Positions 16,385 through 25,131 of a DNA stretch of 64,000 bases are shown in pieces. Numbering within the stretch: position 1 is the stretch's first letter; each line of letters begins with the position of its first letter. The notes under the pieces were generated by a model. The model had not been told where the DNA came from. It was given only the letters and a program-made list of their open reading frames with translations, and searched no databases. Source of the DNA: Paenibacillus validus NBRC 15382 (lineage in GTDB: Bacteria > Bacillota > Bacilli > Paenibacillales > NBRC-103111); the NCBI RefSeq assembly GCF_004000985.1, contig NZ_BIMH01000001.1, positions 186,001 to 250,000 on the forward strand. Direction: 5' to 3'. Made by a program: the position numbers and the translations under genes.

Positions 16385-17621
16385 ATAAAATGCGGTCCAT
16401 CAGGCTCGGGTGGGTGGAGCGAAACAGCTTGACGAGCAACGGCGGATTCATTTCGCTTAATGACGATTCGGCCAGCTTCTGATACATCGTGACGGCCCCC
16501 TCCTTGCTGCCGATCAGCTGAAACGCATAGATATCGGCCGCATGCTCCGCTTGCCGGGAAACGGCATTGCTGACCGGCAGGGAGACGAAGGTGAGCACCG
16601 AGATGAGCAGCAGCACCGCCGGCAGCGCAGCAGGCTCATGCAGACGGCGGATGCCCCAGTCATCGCCGTATCGCTTCAGCAAACGGCGAATGGCGAAGCT
16701 CCCGGCCCACAGAAGCACGAAGCTGGAGCCGACGGCGCCGATCGCACTCCACTCCAAGTGATGCTTCACATAATGCCCCATTTCGTGCGCCATGATCAGT
16801 AAAATTTCCGGCTCGTTCAGACGCTGTAGCGTTGTATCCCACAGCACGATCCGCAAGCTCCCCCCGATGCCGCTCACATACGCGTTCAAGGCGTTCGTTT
16901 TCTCCGACATATCGACTTCATACACGCGCTCGGCCGGGATGTGCGCTTTGTCCGCAAGCGACAAAATTTTCGCTTCCAGCTGCGGATCGGACAGCCGGTT
17001 GAATTGATTATAGAGCGGGTCGATGACGACCGGCTGGATGTACATCATAAACAGCGTGAACGGAATCGACAGCAGCCACAGCTTCAGCCACCAGCGCCCG
17101 CCCTTTCGCATAATCAGGAAAGCGACGGAAGCCACGATCACGATCAGCACATAGTTAACGCCAAAGTCGACGGCCCGGTCCTGCAGCCAGCTCCCCCATC
17201 CTTGGGTCGAGATGCCGTTCGTTCGCGATAACATATAGCTGAGCACCCGAAGCGGCAAAAAGCATAGGAACACGAAGCCTTGCAGCAGCAGCACAAATAA
17301 CGGCAGCGTGAACTTCCGAAGCTTCGGCGATTGCTCCAGCCTGGATTGCCAAGCCGCCCCTTTTCGACTGAACAAGAGGTACAAATAAACAGCCCATTCC
17401 CATGGATAACTGATGAAAAAAATCCAGTTCCGCTGTGCCGAATATAGGAGGCTCTGCCTGTATTTCGCCGGATCGAGGAACGTGGCGGGATCGGCCGCCG
17501 TTCCGCGGTAAGCTTCCGGAATCGGATGGATTGTCGCCGCAGCGAGGTAGAGACCAATCGCAGCAGCGTAAATGATAAAAGCAACCGCGAATTTTTTTCG
17601 CCAAGAGGTTTGCGCCTGCAT
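16365..17621 (-). CDS. M48 family membrane metalloprotease (Ste24/CAAX-protease-like)
   Basis: 418 residues with an N-terminal block of several transmembrane helices, then the zinc motif LIMAHEMGHYVKHH (HExxH) and a downstream Glu in RQAEHAADIYAF. Architecture and length match the Ste24-type M48 peptidases, which cleave membrane or misfolded proteins at the membrane. ATG 17621 has AAAGGAGG upstream. It is followed by an overlapping alpha/beta hydrolase gene. Confidence 0.9.
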   Translation of the reverse strand: MQAQTSWRKKFAVAFIIYAAAIGLYLAAATIHPIPEAYRGTAADPATFLDPAKYRQSLLYSAQRNWIFFISYPWEWAVYLYLLFSRKGAAWQSRLEQSPKLRKFTLPLFVLLLQGFVFLCFLPLRVLSYMLSRTNGISTQGWGSWLQDRAVDFGVNYVLIVIVASVAFLIMRKGGRWWLKLWLLSIPFTLFMMYIQPVVIDPLYNQFNRLSDPQLEAKILSLADKAHIPAERVYEVDMSEKTNALNAYVSGIGGSLRIVLWDTTLQRLNEPEILLIMAHEMGHYVKHHLEWSAIGAVGSSFVLLWAGSFAIRRLLKRYGDDWGIRRLHEPAALPAVLLLISVLTFVSLPVSNAVSRQAEHAADIYAFQLIGSKEGAVTMYQKLAESSLSEMNPPLLVKLFRSTHPSLMDRILYAQDAP

Positions 17622-17828
17622 AACCGACCTCCTTTAAATGGGATATACGTCCATTATAACCTGTTCGGACTCTGTTGTTGCAACGCGGCTTCCCCTCCTA
17701 CGCGCATCATACGCAACCCCGACCTAGGTCCAGCTTAGCGTCCGTCTTCGGACGGTTTCCGATTGCGCCTAAATCGTTTACAATAAACCTATGACGAACT
17801 ACTGAATAAAGGACAGGTGAAGAACAAT

Positions 17829-18152
17829 ATGGTATGGAACGGCAGATCGATCGGAGGCATCGCGCTGGGATTGCTTGGCGTATGCACATTATTTGTTTGG
17901 GGCGGGTTTGAAGCGTTTATCTCGTACGCTTTAGCTTTCATTCTGCTGTACTTCGGATTTCGCTTTCTCCGAACAGCGGACAACGCGCTGAAAAAAATTT
18001 GCAGCGTGCTCGGCCTCATCGCAGGCGGCGTACTGCTGCTCTACTGGCTGCCTAAATTTATCGCGCTGCTGATCTCGGCAGCCATGATCATCGGCGGCTG
18101 GTATTTGTTCCGGACTGCCCAAGCAAAGTCTTTCACGTACCGCGTAAAATAA
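17829..18152 (+). CDS. small membrane protein, unknown function
   Basis: 107 residues on the plus strand with four hydrophobic stretches (SIGGIALGLLGVCTLFVWGGF; ISYALAFILLYFGF; ICSVLGLIAGGVLLLYWL; ALLISAAMIIGGWYLF). The first part resembles LiaI/LiaF-type N-terminal membrane modules, but the match is too loose to name. ATG 17829 has AGGTGA eight bases upstream, better than GTG 17817. It is followed by a strong terminator. Confidence 0.65.
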   Translation: MVWNGRSIGGIALGLLGVCTLFVWGGFEAFISYALAFILLYFGFRFLRTADNALKKICSVLGLIAGGVLLLYWLPKFIALLISAAMIIGGWYLFRTAQAKSFTYRVK

Positions 18153-18166
18153 CAATTCCAATCTCG

Positions 18167-18210
18167 AAAGAGACCGCCCTGGCCATCGTGCCGGGCGGTC
18201 TCTTCTCTTT
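18167..18210. terminator. bidirectional terminator between membrane-protein gene and hrpB
   Basis: GAGACCGCCC (18170-18179) pairs with GGGCGGTCTC (18193-18202). The plus strand continues TTCTCTTT and the minus strand TTTCGAG. It serves two convergent genes. Confidence 0.75.
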
Positions 18211-18216
18211 ATGCCT

Positions 18217-20736
18217 TTAGCTTCGCGGCTTGGCCCGATTCGTCGGGGCCGCCGCCAGCGGATCGTCCGGCCAGACGTGCTTCGGGTACCGGCCCTTCAG
18301 ATCTTTCTTCACCTCGAAGTACGCATCCCGCCAGAAGCTGGCCAAATCCCGCGTCACCTGCACCGGACGGTGTGCCGGCGACAGCAGGTGCAGAACAACC
18401 GGCACCCGGCCACCGGCCAATCGCGGCGTATGCTGCAGCCCGAACATCTCCTGCAGCCGCACGGCCAGCACCGGCGCATCCGGATCGCTGTAGTCGATCG
18501 GAATGCGCGAGCCGCTGGGCACGGTTACGTGCGTAGGCGCATCCTGCTCCAGCGCTTGACGCTGCGGCCAGGACAGCATGCCTTCGAGCAGCGAGGCAGG
18601 CTGCAGCCGCTGCAGATCTTCGCGCTGCTTCATCCCGTACAGATGCGGCGCCAGCCATTCGTCCAGCCCCTCCAGCAGCGCTTCATCGGAAACGTCCGGC
18701 CAGCCGTCCCCGCGCGCATGGCGATGCATGAAAGCAAGCCGTTCACGCAGCTGCTTCGCCGGTTTGGTCCACGTCAGCAGGTCGAGGCCCTCCGTACGCA
18801 CACCTTCGAGCAGCGCTTGGACGACCTCGCCCTGCTCCGGATTCGGCCATACCGTTTCTTTCAGCAGCAGCGCACCGAGCCGTTCGCGTTTGCGCGCCCG
18901 CACATTACAGGCTTGGTCGTCCCATCGGACAACCGCTTCCCGGACGATGAGTTCGTCAAAGTGCCGGTACAGGTCGTCCAAGGTTAGCGGTGCGGCAAGC
19001 CGGATGCGGCTGTCCGTTCCCTGATCGTCCAACTCGGCAGCCACCAGATAAGCCTCTTGCGACAACTGCTGCGGCTTGCCGAACACCGCTCCGCGCCCTC
19101 CGCTGAGAATAAACCGTCCGTCCCCGCGGTTTTGCCCGATTCGATCCGGGTAAGCCAGCGCAAGCAGCAGCCCGCAGTTTGCGTCCTTGTCCGCGCTAGT
19201 CGCACCGCTTAAGCCAAGCCTCCGCTTCCACTGCGCCGCTTCCTCCAGAACGCGCCGTTTGACCGCCGCGTCGGCAGCCGTCCCCTGCGCAGCCTGGGCT
19301 TGCCTCGCAAAATCGTGCAGCGCGGCGAATCGCAGCAGAATATCCGCATCGTCGCCCTGCCGGTCGCCGCCGAACACATCCCGCTCCTGCAGCATAGCGG
19401 CCAGTTCGCAGGCCATCTCCCCCAGGTGAAGCGGAATCGCGCGGAGCACCATATGCGCGAGACGGGGCTCCATCCCCAGCTCGGCCATCTGCCGGCCGTG
19501 CCCGGTAAGAGCGCCGCTCGCATTCAACGCGCCGAGCTGCTTCAAGAGCTCGACGCTTTGCGCATAGGCGGCAGCCGGCGGCGGCGTCAACCATTGGAGC
19601 GCTCCGGGATCCGCGACTCCCCAGGCGGCCAGCTCCAGGGCAAGCGGGGCCAAATCGGCTTCGGCGATCTCCGGCGTACGATGCTCCGCCAGCGCCCGGT
19701 CTTCCGTTTCCGACCATAGCCGGTAGCAGACGCCCGGCGCCTGCCGGCCGGCGCGTCCTCGCCGCTGATCGGCGGACGCCCGCGACACCTTGGCCGTTTC
19801 GAGACGCGTCATGCCGGTGCGCGGCGAAAACCGCGGCACACGCATCAAGCCGCTGTCGACGACAATGCGCACGCCTTCGACCGTCAAACTCGTCTCGGCG
19901 ATCGGCGTCGAGATCACGATCTTCCGCTCTCCCTGTTGTCCGGGCTGCAGCGCTGCCTCCTGCGCTTGCTGCGGCAGCATGCCGTACAGAGGCGCGATAC
20001 GAATGCCCGGAACCCTTTTCAAACCTGCCAACATGGCTTCGACACGCCGGATTTCCCGCGCTCCCGGCAAAAAGGCCAAAATATCGCCTTCATCCCGCGC
20101 AAGCGCCATTTCGATCGCTCTTGCCGTCGCCTGCTCAACCGTCTCGTCCCGTTTACGCGGCAAATGATGCGTGACGACCGGATAGCTCCGTCCCTCGCTA
20201 ACCAATACAGGCGCATCGCCCATCAGCGCACTAACCGCCGCTGCGTCGAGCGTCGCCGACATAACCAGAATCCGCAGATCGTCACGCAGCACCGTTTGCG
20301 ACTCCAAGCAAAGGGCCAGACCGAGATCGGCTTGCAGGCTGCGTTCATGAAATTCATCAAAGATGACGACGCCCGTATCCTCCAGCGCCTGATCGGCCTG
20401 CAGCAGACGCGTAAGCACGCCCTCGGTAATAACCTCAATCCGGGTTTGCGCGCTTACCTTCGTCTCCAGTCTTACCCGATACCCGACCGTTTGACCGACC
20501 TTCTCCCCCAGCATTTCGGCCATATAACGCGCCGCTGCCTTCGCCGCCAAACGCCGCGGCTCCAGCATGAGGATCTTGCGTCCTTGCAGCCAGGGCTCGT
20601 TCAACAGCGCCAGAGGAACCCTTGTCGTCTTCCCCGCTCCCGGCTCCGCCACCAGCACCGCCCGCGCATGTGCGGACAGCGTACGGCGAACGTCCGGAAT
20701 GAGTGCATCTATTGGCAATTGTAACAACCCGGTCAC
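18217..20736 (-). CDS. hrpB: ATP-dependent helicase HrpB
   Basis: 839 residues, the usual HrpB length. DEAH-box motor: Walker A AEPGAGKTTRVPLAL (around residues 31-45), DEFHERSLQADL in place of DEAH, SATLD, ISTPIAETSLTVEGV and QRRGRAGRQAPG (motif VI). The HA2 region and the HrpB C-terminal domain follow. Relatives are DEAH helicases of unclear cellular target. GTG 20736 is assigned, but TTG three codons in has the better spaced AGAGGTGA site. Confidence 0.93.
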   Translation of the reverse strand: MTGLLQLPIDALIPDVRRTLSAHARAVLVAEPGAGKTTRVPLALLNEPWLQGRKILMLEPRRLAAKAAARYMAEMLGEKVGQTVGYRVRLETKVSAQTRIEVITEGVLTRLLQADQALEDTGVVIFDEFHERSLQADLGLALCLESQTVLRDDLRILVMSATLDAAAVSALMGDAPVLVSEGRSYPVVTHHLPRKRDETVEQATARAIEMALARDEGDILAFLPGAREIRRVEAMLAGLKRVPGIRIAPLYGMLPQQAQEAALQPGQQGERKIVISTPIAETSLTVEGVRIVVDSGLMRVPRFSPRTGMTRLETAKVSRASADQRRGRAGRQAPGVCYRLWSETEDRALAEHRTPEIAEADLAPLALELAAWGVADPGALQWLTPPPAAAYAQSVELLKQLGALNASGALTGHGRQMAELGMEPRLAHMVLRAIPLHLGEMACELAAMLQERDVFGGDRQGDDADILLRFAALHDFARQAQAAQGTAADAAVKRRVLEEAAQWKRRLGLSGATSADKDANCGLLLALAYPDRIGQNRGDGRFILSGGRGAVFGKPQQLSQEAYLVAAELDDQGTDSRIRLAAPLTLDDLYRHFDELIVREAVVRWDDQACNVRARKRERLGALLLKETVWPNPEQGEVVQALLEGVRTEGLDLLTWTKPAKQLRERLAFMHRHARGDGWPDVSDEALLEGLDEWLAPHLYGMKQREDLQRLQPASLLEGMLSWPQRQALEQDAPTHVTVPSGSRIPIDYSDPDAPVLAVRLQEMFGLQHTPRLAGGRVPVVLHLLSPAHRPVQVTRDLASFWRDAYFEVKKDLKGRYPKHVWPDDPLAAAPTNRAKPRS

Positions 20737-20865
20737 CTCTTGCTCTGAATATCAACTCATGGTTTCAGGATAGGCCGACCTCTCACCGAACACCCTGACT
20801 TACAGGTAAAATGCGGCAGGCCGACGCCTAAGCTGCCGAAGCTTGGGCCAAGACGCCACGACAAA

Positions 20866-20903
20866 AAGACCCGGCTTCTCCGAAGTGGAGCCGCCAGATC
20901 TTT
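20866..20903 (-). terminator. intrinsic terminator after ymaF-like gene
   Basis: An interrupted stem (AGA...GGC..GGCT / AGCC..GGGTCT) on the minus strand ends in TTTTTG. Imperfect pairing lowers confidence. Confidence 0.5.
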
Positions 20904-20912
20904 CCCCCCCGC

Positions 20913-21317
20913 TCACTCGTCCCAAGTCCCGAGATCGTGTCCGATCTCCGGCCCCGACGCGGCTGCAAAATGATGGACGTGCCGCTTCACCGAAAGCACC
21001 GTTTTATAAAAGTTCCCTTTCGGTTCGAAGGGCTCATCGTCCAAACTGAATTCGACCCGATGGATATGCTCCCCGCTCGGCAGCGCGATGGCCGGACCCG
21101 TAGAACCGAAGAATCGGTGAAAATGTCCGGCGCTCATATGCGTATGGCCTTGAAACGTATGTACATGTCCATCGGCCGCACTTCCGTTCACCGGATAAGT
21201 AAACAGCTCGAGCGAATGCGCATGTCCGAGCACGGTGTCCGTCCAGCCGCCCGCGTAATGCGCATGGGCCAGAGGCCTTGGCGCGGTGGCCCCGGGCAGC
21301 TCCTGAAATTTCCGCAT
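20913..21317 (-). CDS. YmaF-like histidine-rich protein
   Basis: About 134 residues, strikingly His-rich: HAHYAGG, LGHAHSLELFTY, DGHVHTFQGHTHMSAGHFHRF, GEHIHRVEF and RHVHHF, with the H-x-H pairs repeating at regular spacing, as in YmaF of Bacillus. No signal peptide. Function is unknown; the pattern suggests metal binding. ATG 21317 has GGGGGGAG upstream. Its position next to nikR and the nickel transporter is suggestive, but co-regulation is not shown. Confidence 0.8.
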   Translation of the reverse strand: MRKFQELPGATAPRPLAHAHYAGGWTDTVLGHAHSLELFTYPVNGSAADGHVHTFQGHTHMSAGHFHRFFGSTGPAIALPSGEHIHRVEFSLDDEPFEPKGNFYKTVLSVKRHVHHFAAASGPEIGHDLGTWDE

Positions 21318-21378
21318 CGACTCCCCCCCCACGCCGAATTTCTTCACATTGTACGCGGGAGTATCGTCCGTTCATGCC

Positions 21379-21564
21379 TTATTTTTGCTCGGGAATCAAA
21401 ATCCACCCTTGATAAATCCCGTAATAAAACAGAAACGCACTGACGAAGCCGACGATCAGCCACATAATAGCTGCCGTTTTCTTCTTCTTAAAGGCCAATA
21501 CGAACGAGAGACTGAAGAATGACCCCATCACAACCAAACAAACTAACATGACGATCGTCGCCAT
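21379..21564 (-). CDS. two-helix membrane protein, unknown function
   Basis: 61 residues: TM1 about 3-24 (IVMLVCLVVMGSFFSLSFVLAF), a KKKK loop, TM2 about 31-52 (AAIMWLIVGFVSAFLFYYGI), then a short tail. AAAGGGGA lies 12 bases upstream of the ATG. No family recognised. Confidence 0.6.
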   Translation of the reverse strand: MATIVMLVCLVVMGSFFSLSFVLAFKKKKTAAIMWLIVGFVSAFLFYYGIYQGWILIPEQK

Positions 21565-21712
21565 CCGATATAACTTCCCCTTTGCTTCACATTACGGGCA
21601 AATGCCCTACCGTTTACAAAATACCATAAATAAAAGAGGAAGCATATAGCGGAGCCGACTTTTCCTTGACAAATTATTGAAGCCATCCAGAAACAATTGC
21701 CGATCGGTTCGC

Positions 21713-22177
21713 CTAAGCGTGCGAATGTCCGTGCGGCGTGTGAGGGTCTTGCGGCGTTTCGTGATTGTCGACGAACGTAACCGAAAGCTCGGCGTAATGT
21801 ACGCCCTTCAACACTTGTATACGCTGCCGAAGCTCATGCAGCTGACCGAGCATGCCACGAACAACGATAATCTCCATGCATTGATGGTGATTCAGATGCA
21901 CATGCATCGTGGAAATAATCTGATGGTGATAATCATGCTGGAGCTCCATCAAGGTGAGCGGCAGCTCGAAAGCGTGATGGTCGTAAACCATCACGATAGT
22001 TCCGGCGACCAGCTGATCGGTATCCATGCCGCCCGGTTCAAGGAGGACCCGCCGGACGAGGTCCCGGATCGCTTCCGAACGGTTCGTATAACCTTGTTCC
22101 GTCAGATAGAGATCGAATTGCTTGATCAGCTCTTCCGGCATCGACACGCCAAATCGTGTTAAGACGTCTTTTTCCAT
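21713..22177 (-). CDS. nikR: nickel-responsive regulator NikR
   Basis: 154 residues. The N-terminal ribbon-helix-helix (RFGVSMPEELIKQFDLYLTEQGYTNRSEAIRDLVRR) binds DNA; the C-terminal ACT-like domain carries H81, H92, H94 and C100, which line up with the four square-planar nickel ligands of E. coli NikR (H76, H87, H89, C95). The last 15 residues form an extra His-rich tail (PHTPHGHSHA). It is divergent from nikMNQO, and the dyad between them is the likely operator. Predicted role: repress nickel uptake when Ni is plentiful. Confidence 0.96.
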   Translation of the reverse strand: MEKDVLTRFGVSMPEELIKQFDLYLTEQGYTNRSEAIRDLVRRVLLEPGGMDTDQLVAGTIVMVYDHHAFELPLTLMELQHDYHHQIISTMHVHLNHHQCMEIIVVRGMLGQLHELRQRIQVLKGVHYAELSVTFVDNHETPQDPHTPHGHSHA

Positions 22178-22265
22178 ATTTACACCTCGACGCGTACAAT
22201 CTCTCTGTTTATTCTAGCATATGCGCGCTGAAGAAATAAACCTTCCACCTTGATGTGCGAATATC

Positions 22266-22304
22266 GTGCTATTCATTTACATAAAAGTAGCACAGTGATA
22301 TGAT
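22266..22304 (+). promoter_or_regulatory. nikM promoter with NikR-type operator
   Basis: TTTACA (22276-22281), 17 bases, TATGAT (22299-22304) is a good sigma-A promoter. Overlapping it is GTGCTA-N16-TAGCAC (22266-22271 and 22288-22293), the same half-site spacing as the E. coli NikR box (GTATGA-N16-TCATAC). Binding would block the promoter. Confidence 0.75.
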
Positions 22305-22352
22305 ATGGTTTGAAATCATGCATATTCCTACATACAGAAGGAGGAGAAACGA

Positions 22353-22991
22353 ATGCATATCCCGGACGGGATTTTATCCCCCGCGGTTTGGAGCGCTTCC
22401 GCCATCGTATCGGCTGCGGTATTGGCAGGCAGCGTCCGGCACTCGCGCCGTCAGCTTGACTATCGGGCTGTACCGGTAATGGGCGTCATGTCCGCGTTTA
22501 TTTTCGCTTCGCAGATGGTCAACTTTCCGATTCTCGGCGCAGCGGCTTCCGGCCATTTGATCGGCGGCGCACTGGCGGCACTGCTGTTCGGCTTCTGGCC
22601 GGCAACGCTGGTCATGACAGTGGTTGTGGCCATTCAAGCTATCGTCTTTCAAGACGGAGGCATTACGGCGCTTGGCACGAACGTGCTGAACATGGCGATT
22701 CTAGCTCCTGCCTTCGCCGTCGTCACCCATAAGCTCTTGAGCAAACTCTCATTCATCCCCAAAGCGGCGGCGGCGTTCGTATCCGCTTGGTGCTCGGTCG
22801 TACTCGTCTCTTTGGCCGCCTCGGTGCAGCTTGCCTTGTCCGGCGTCGTAGGTTTGGGGGACGCGGCGGCGGCGCTTGTATTCTGGCATACGTGGATTGG
22901 GATCGGTGAAGGCCTGATCACAGCCGTCGTTCTGCCTATCGCGCTGCGTTCGTCGTTTTATTTGCCAGGGAAGGAGACCGCTTCCTTATGA
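22353..22991 (+). CDS. nikM: ECF nickel transporter substrate-binding membrane protein NikM (CbiM family)
   Basis: 212 residues, six or seven helices. The N-terminal MHIPDG puts His2 next to the amino group, the metal-coordinating motif of CbiM/NikM S-components. AAGGAGG lies upstream of ATG 22353. Nickel rather than cobalt is inferred from the adjacent nikR. First gene of nikMNQO, each overlapping the next by four bases. Confidence 0.93.
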   Translation: MHIPDGILSPAVWSASAIVSAAVLAGSVRHSRRQLDYRAVPVMGVMSAFIFASQMVNFPILGAAASGHLIGGALAALLFGFWPATLVMTVVVAIQAIVFQDGGITALGTNVLNMAILAPAFAVVTHKLLSKLSFIPKAAAAFVSAWCSVVLVSLAASVQLALSGVVGLGDAAAALVFWHTWIGIGEGLITAVVLPIALRSSFYLPGKETASL

Positions 22992-23266
22992 ACAAACCGG
23001 TTCGTTTCTGGCTGATCGCTTCGCTGCTGATCGCCGCCTTCGTCTCCCTGCTCGCTTCCAGCCACCCGGACGGCTTCGAGAAAGCCGGTGAGGAAATCGG
23101 ATATATCGAACAGGCCGGCACGCTGCTTGGGTCCTGGTTTCCGGACTATACCTTTCCGGGAGTCGAAGGCTGGTATTCGGGCAGTCTGGCCGGTATATTC
23201 GGCACTGTGCTGACATTCGTCCTGTTTCTGCTGCTGGGCAAGCTGATCAGCCGCAAAACCCGATGA
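22988..23266 (+). CDS. nikN: ECF nickel transporter small subunit NikN (PDGLE domain)
   Basis: 92 residues with N- and C-terminal transmembrane helices and the PDGLE-domain motif as SHPDGFEKAGEE. In NikMN systems it loads metal onto NikM. It overlaps nikM (ATGA) and nikQ (ATGA). Confidence 0.88.
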   Translation: MNKPVRFWLIASLLIAAFVSLLASSHPDGFEKAGEEIGYIEQAGTLLGSWFPDYTFPGVEGWYSGSLAGIFGTVLTFVLFLLLGKLISRKTR

Positions 23267-24003
23267 AGACCATCGTACGCTATCCCCCGCTCCGGATTGC
23301 GGCAACCTTGCTTTGTATCGTGATGGCGGTCAGCATGAACCGGTTGGACATACTCGGAGCGCTGCTTGTCTGGGGACAGCTTTACCTGATTATGACAAAT
23401 GTACCGCTCCGCTCTTTCTGGGGAAGAGCTCGGCTTATCGTTCCGTTCGTCCTGTTCTCGTTTTTATTTTTCCCCTTGTATGAGAGCGGGACGGGCATTG
23501 CCCTTGGGAACGGCTTAACCTTGTCCGCCGCTGGCGCAGAGAAGGCGGCCGTGTATGCGGCCAGGCTGCTTTTCACCGTACAAGCACTGACGGTTTGTTT
23601 CCACGAGCTGCCGCTTCCCTCGTTTTTCCAAGCGCTGCTTCGATTGAAAGTTCCCGGGATTTTCATCGAACTGATTCTGTTTACGCTGCGTTTTACTCTC
23701 GTCATTCGGGACGAAGCATTCCGCATGATGCAAGCGCGCCGCAGCCGCGGCTTGCGGCTCCGCGCTTACTTCAACTACCGGCAAACGCTCGAGCTTGCCC
23801 GGCTGCTCGGACTGCTGTTACAGCGATCGCTGCAGCGGTCCGAACGTATTTATTGGGGAATGATGGCCCGCGGCTACCGCGGCGTACCTGCGCAATCCCC
23901 GCTCCCCGCCTACCGTTCGGCAGACGGCGCGTTAGCGGCGCTCGCGACCGTGCCGGTCGCACTGCTGTTCCTTGCGGACAAGCTATGGAAGGAGATCGGA
24001 TGA
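23263..24003 (+). CDS. nikQ: ECF transporter coupling membrane protein NikQ (EcfT/CbiQ family)
   Basis: 246 residues with about five transmembrane segments. The two cytoplasmic coupling-helix motifs are visible: MMQARRSRGL and MMARGYRG (A-R-G type). They connect the ATPase to the S-component. It overlaps both neighbours. Confidence 0.9.
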   Translation: MKTIVRYPPLRIAATLLCIVMAVSMNRLDILGALLVWGQLYLIMTNVPLRSFWGRARLIVPFVLFSFLFFPLYESGTGIALGNGLTLSAAGAEKAAVYAARLLFTVQALTVCFHELPLPSFFQALLRLKVPGIFIELILFTLRFTLVIRDEAFRMMQARRSRGLRLRAYFNYRQTLELARLLGLLLQRSLQRSERIYWGMMARGYRGVPAQSPLPAYRSADGALAALATVPVALLFLADKLWKEIG

Positions 24004-24839
24004 TGGAGCCTATGTTTCAATTCGACAACGTCGTATACCGGTACGGCGGCAGCGACGCTCAGCCTGCAGCCTTGAACGGCATTTCGTTCGAAATTCCGCG
24101 CGGCTCCCGGACGGCGTTAATCGGTCCGAACGGCGCCGGGAAATCGACGCTCATTTTCCACATGAACGGATTGTTTCGCTGCGCCTCCGGCGCCGTCCGC
24201 ATTATGGGCGAGCCGGTGACGAAGAGCAATCAAGCGGAATGGGTGCGGAAGGTCGGCGTCGTCTTTCAAGATCCTGACGACCAAATCGTCTCCATGACCG
24301 TGAAGGACGACATCGCCTTCGGCCCGCTGCAGCTTGGACGCCCTGTTCATGAAGCACACCGGATCGCGGAAGAATGCATGGCGCTGCTCGCCATTGAGCC
24401 GCTCGCTGCCCGTAATCCCAGCGAGCTCAGCTTCGGACAGAAGAAAATGGTCGCAATCGCCGGCGTGCTCGCCATGGATACGGAGGCGGTCATCGTCGAC
24501 GAACCGATGGCATTCCTCGATCCCGAAGGACAGCGCCTGATCCACGACGTGTTAACACTGCTCGCGCAGCGCGGGAAAACCGTCGTCATCGCCACCCATC
24601 AGATGCAGCTTGTCGCAGAATGGGCGGAACAAGCGATCGTCATACGCGAAGGCGCCTGTCTGGGCAGCATGACGCCGCGGGAGCTGTTCGGATGTCGTCC
24701 CGAGCTTCTCGCCTCCGCCCGGCTTGATCTGCCTCCCGTTGCGAAGCTGATGTCCGCATTTGCCTGGAACCCGCCCGAATCGATGCCGATCCGGATGGAG
24801 GAAGCCCGGCAATGGCTGCGTCAACAGCAAGACCTCTGA
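24000..24839 (+). CDS. nikO: ECF transporter ATPase NikO
   Basis: 279 residues. Walker A is GPNGAGKST (42-50), the Q-loop VFQDPDDQI, signature LSFGQKK, Walker B VIVDEPMAFLD and the switch His in IATHQM: a complete ABC nucleotide-binding domain of the CbiO/EcfA type, probably acting as a homodimer. ATG 24000 overlaps the nikQ stop; AAGGAG lies just upstream. The frame is open far upstream inside nikQ, but that part is not coding. Confidence 0.93.
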   Translation: MMEPMFQFDNVVYRYGGSDAQPAALNGISFEIPRGSRTALIGPNGAGKSTLIFHMNGLFRCASGAVRIMGEPVTKSNQAEWVRKVGVVFQDPDDQIVSMTVKDDIAFGPLQLGRPVHEAHRIAEECMALLAIEPLAARNPSELSFGQKKMVAIAGVLAMDTEAVIVDEPMAFLDPEGQRLIHDVLTLLAQRGKTVVIATHQMQLVAEWAEQAIVIREGACLGSMTPRELFGCRPELLASARLDLPPVAKLMSAFAWNPPESMPIRMEEARQWLRQQQDL

Positions 24840-24872
24840 ACCGCCTTCTCCAGGCGTTCAGAGGTCTTCTTC
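24829..24872 (+). terminator. intrinsic terminator after nikO
   Basis: AAGACCTCTGAAC (24829-24841) pairs perfectly with GTTCAGAGGTCTT (24856-24868), including the nikO stop codon, followed by CTTCATT. The T-tract is poor but the stem is long. Confidence 0.7.
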
Positions 24873-24891
24873 ATTGCTTTGCAGATTACGC

Positions 24892-25050
24892 TTACGGTTC
24901 TGCGCCAGACTGCACTTCCAGCTCGTCCAGCTCCTGTAACAGTTGCTCCTGTTCGCTTGCCGTTAACGAGGTATGCTCGGCGAGCTCCCGCAGGATCGCC
25001 TGCCGATCCGCCTCGTTATGTGTATCAACTTTGAATTTCACGATATCCAA
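24892..25050 (-). CDS. 52-residue acidic protein downstream of ricA
   Basis: TTG 25050 follows AAGGAGG with a seven-base gap, an excellent ribosome site. The product is MDIVKFKVDTHNEADRQAIL then a helical, Glu/Gln/Leu-rich segment ending EVQSGAEP; charged, no signal peptide, likely a short coiled coil. It lies 82 bases past ricA in the same direction. No family recognised; the strong ribosome site is the main argument for a real gene. Confidence 0.65.
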   Translation of the reverse strand: MDIVKFKVDTHNEADRQAILRELAEHTSLTASEQEQLLQELDELEVQSGAEP

Positions 25051-25131
25051 GCTTGTTCCTCCTTATCGTTGTCGGATAAGGTGAGGATAGCCAGCATGGC
25101 TTCCGATTATACGTCGATGACGCTCGAACGC

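Noticed and set aside
21661-21690. TTGACA-like -35 before the nikR stop on the plus strand
   Set aside because: No acceptable -10 at 16-18 bases and no plus-strand gene downstream before nikM.
23595-23999. Long in-frame upstream extension of nikO
   Set aside because: It runs inside nikQ out of frame; ATG 24000 with AAGGAG and the ATGA overlap is the normal start.
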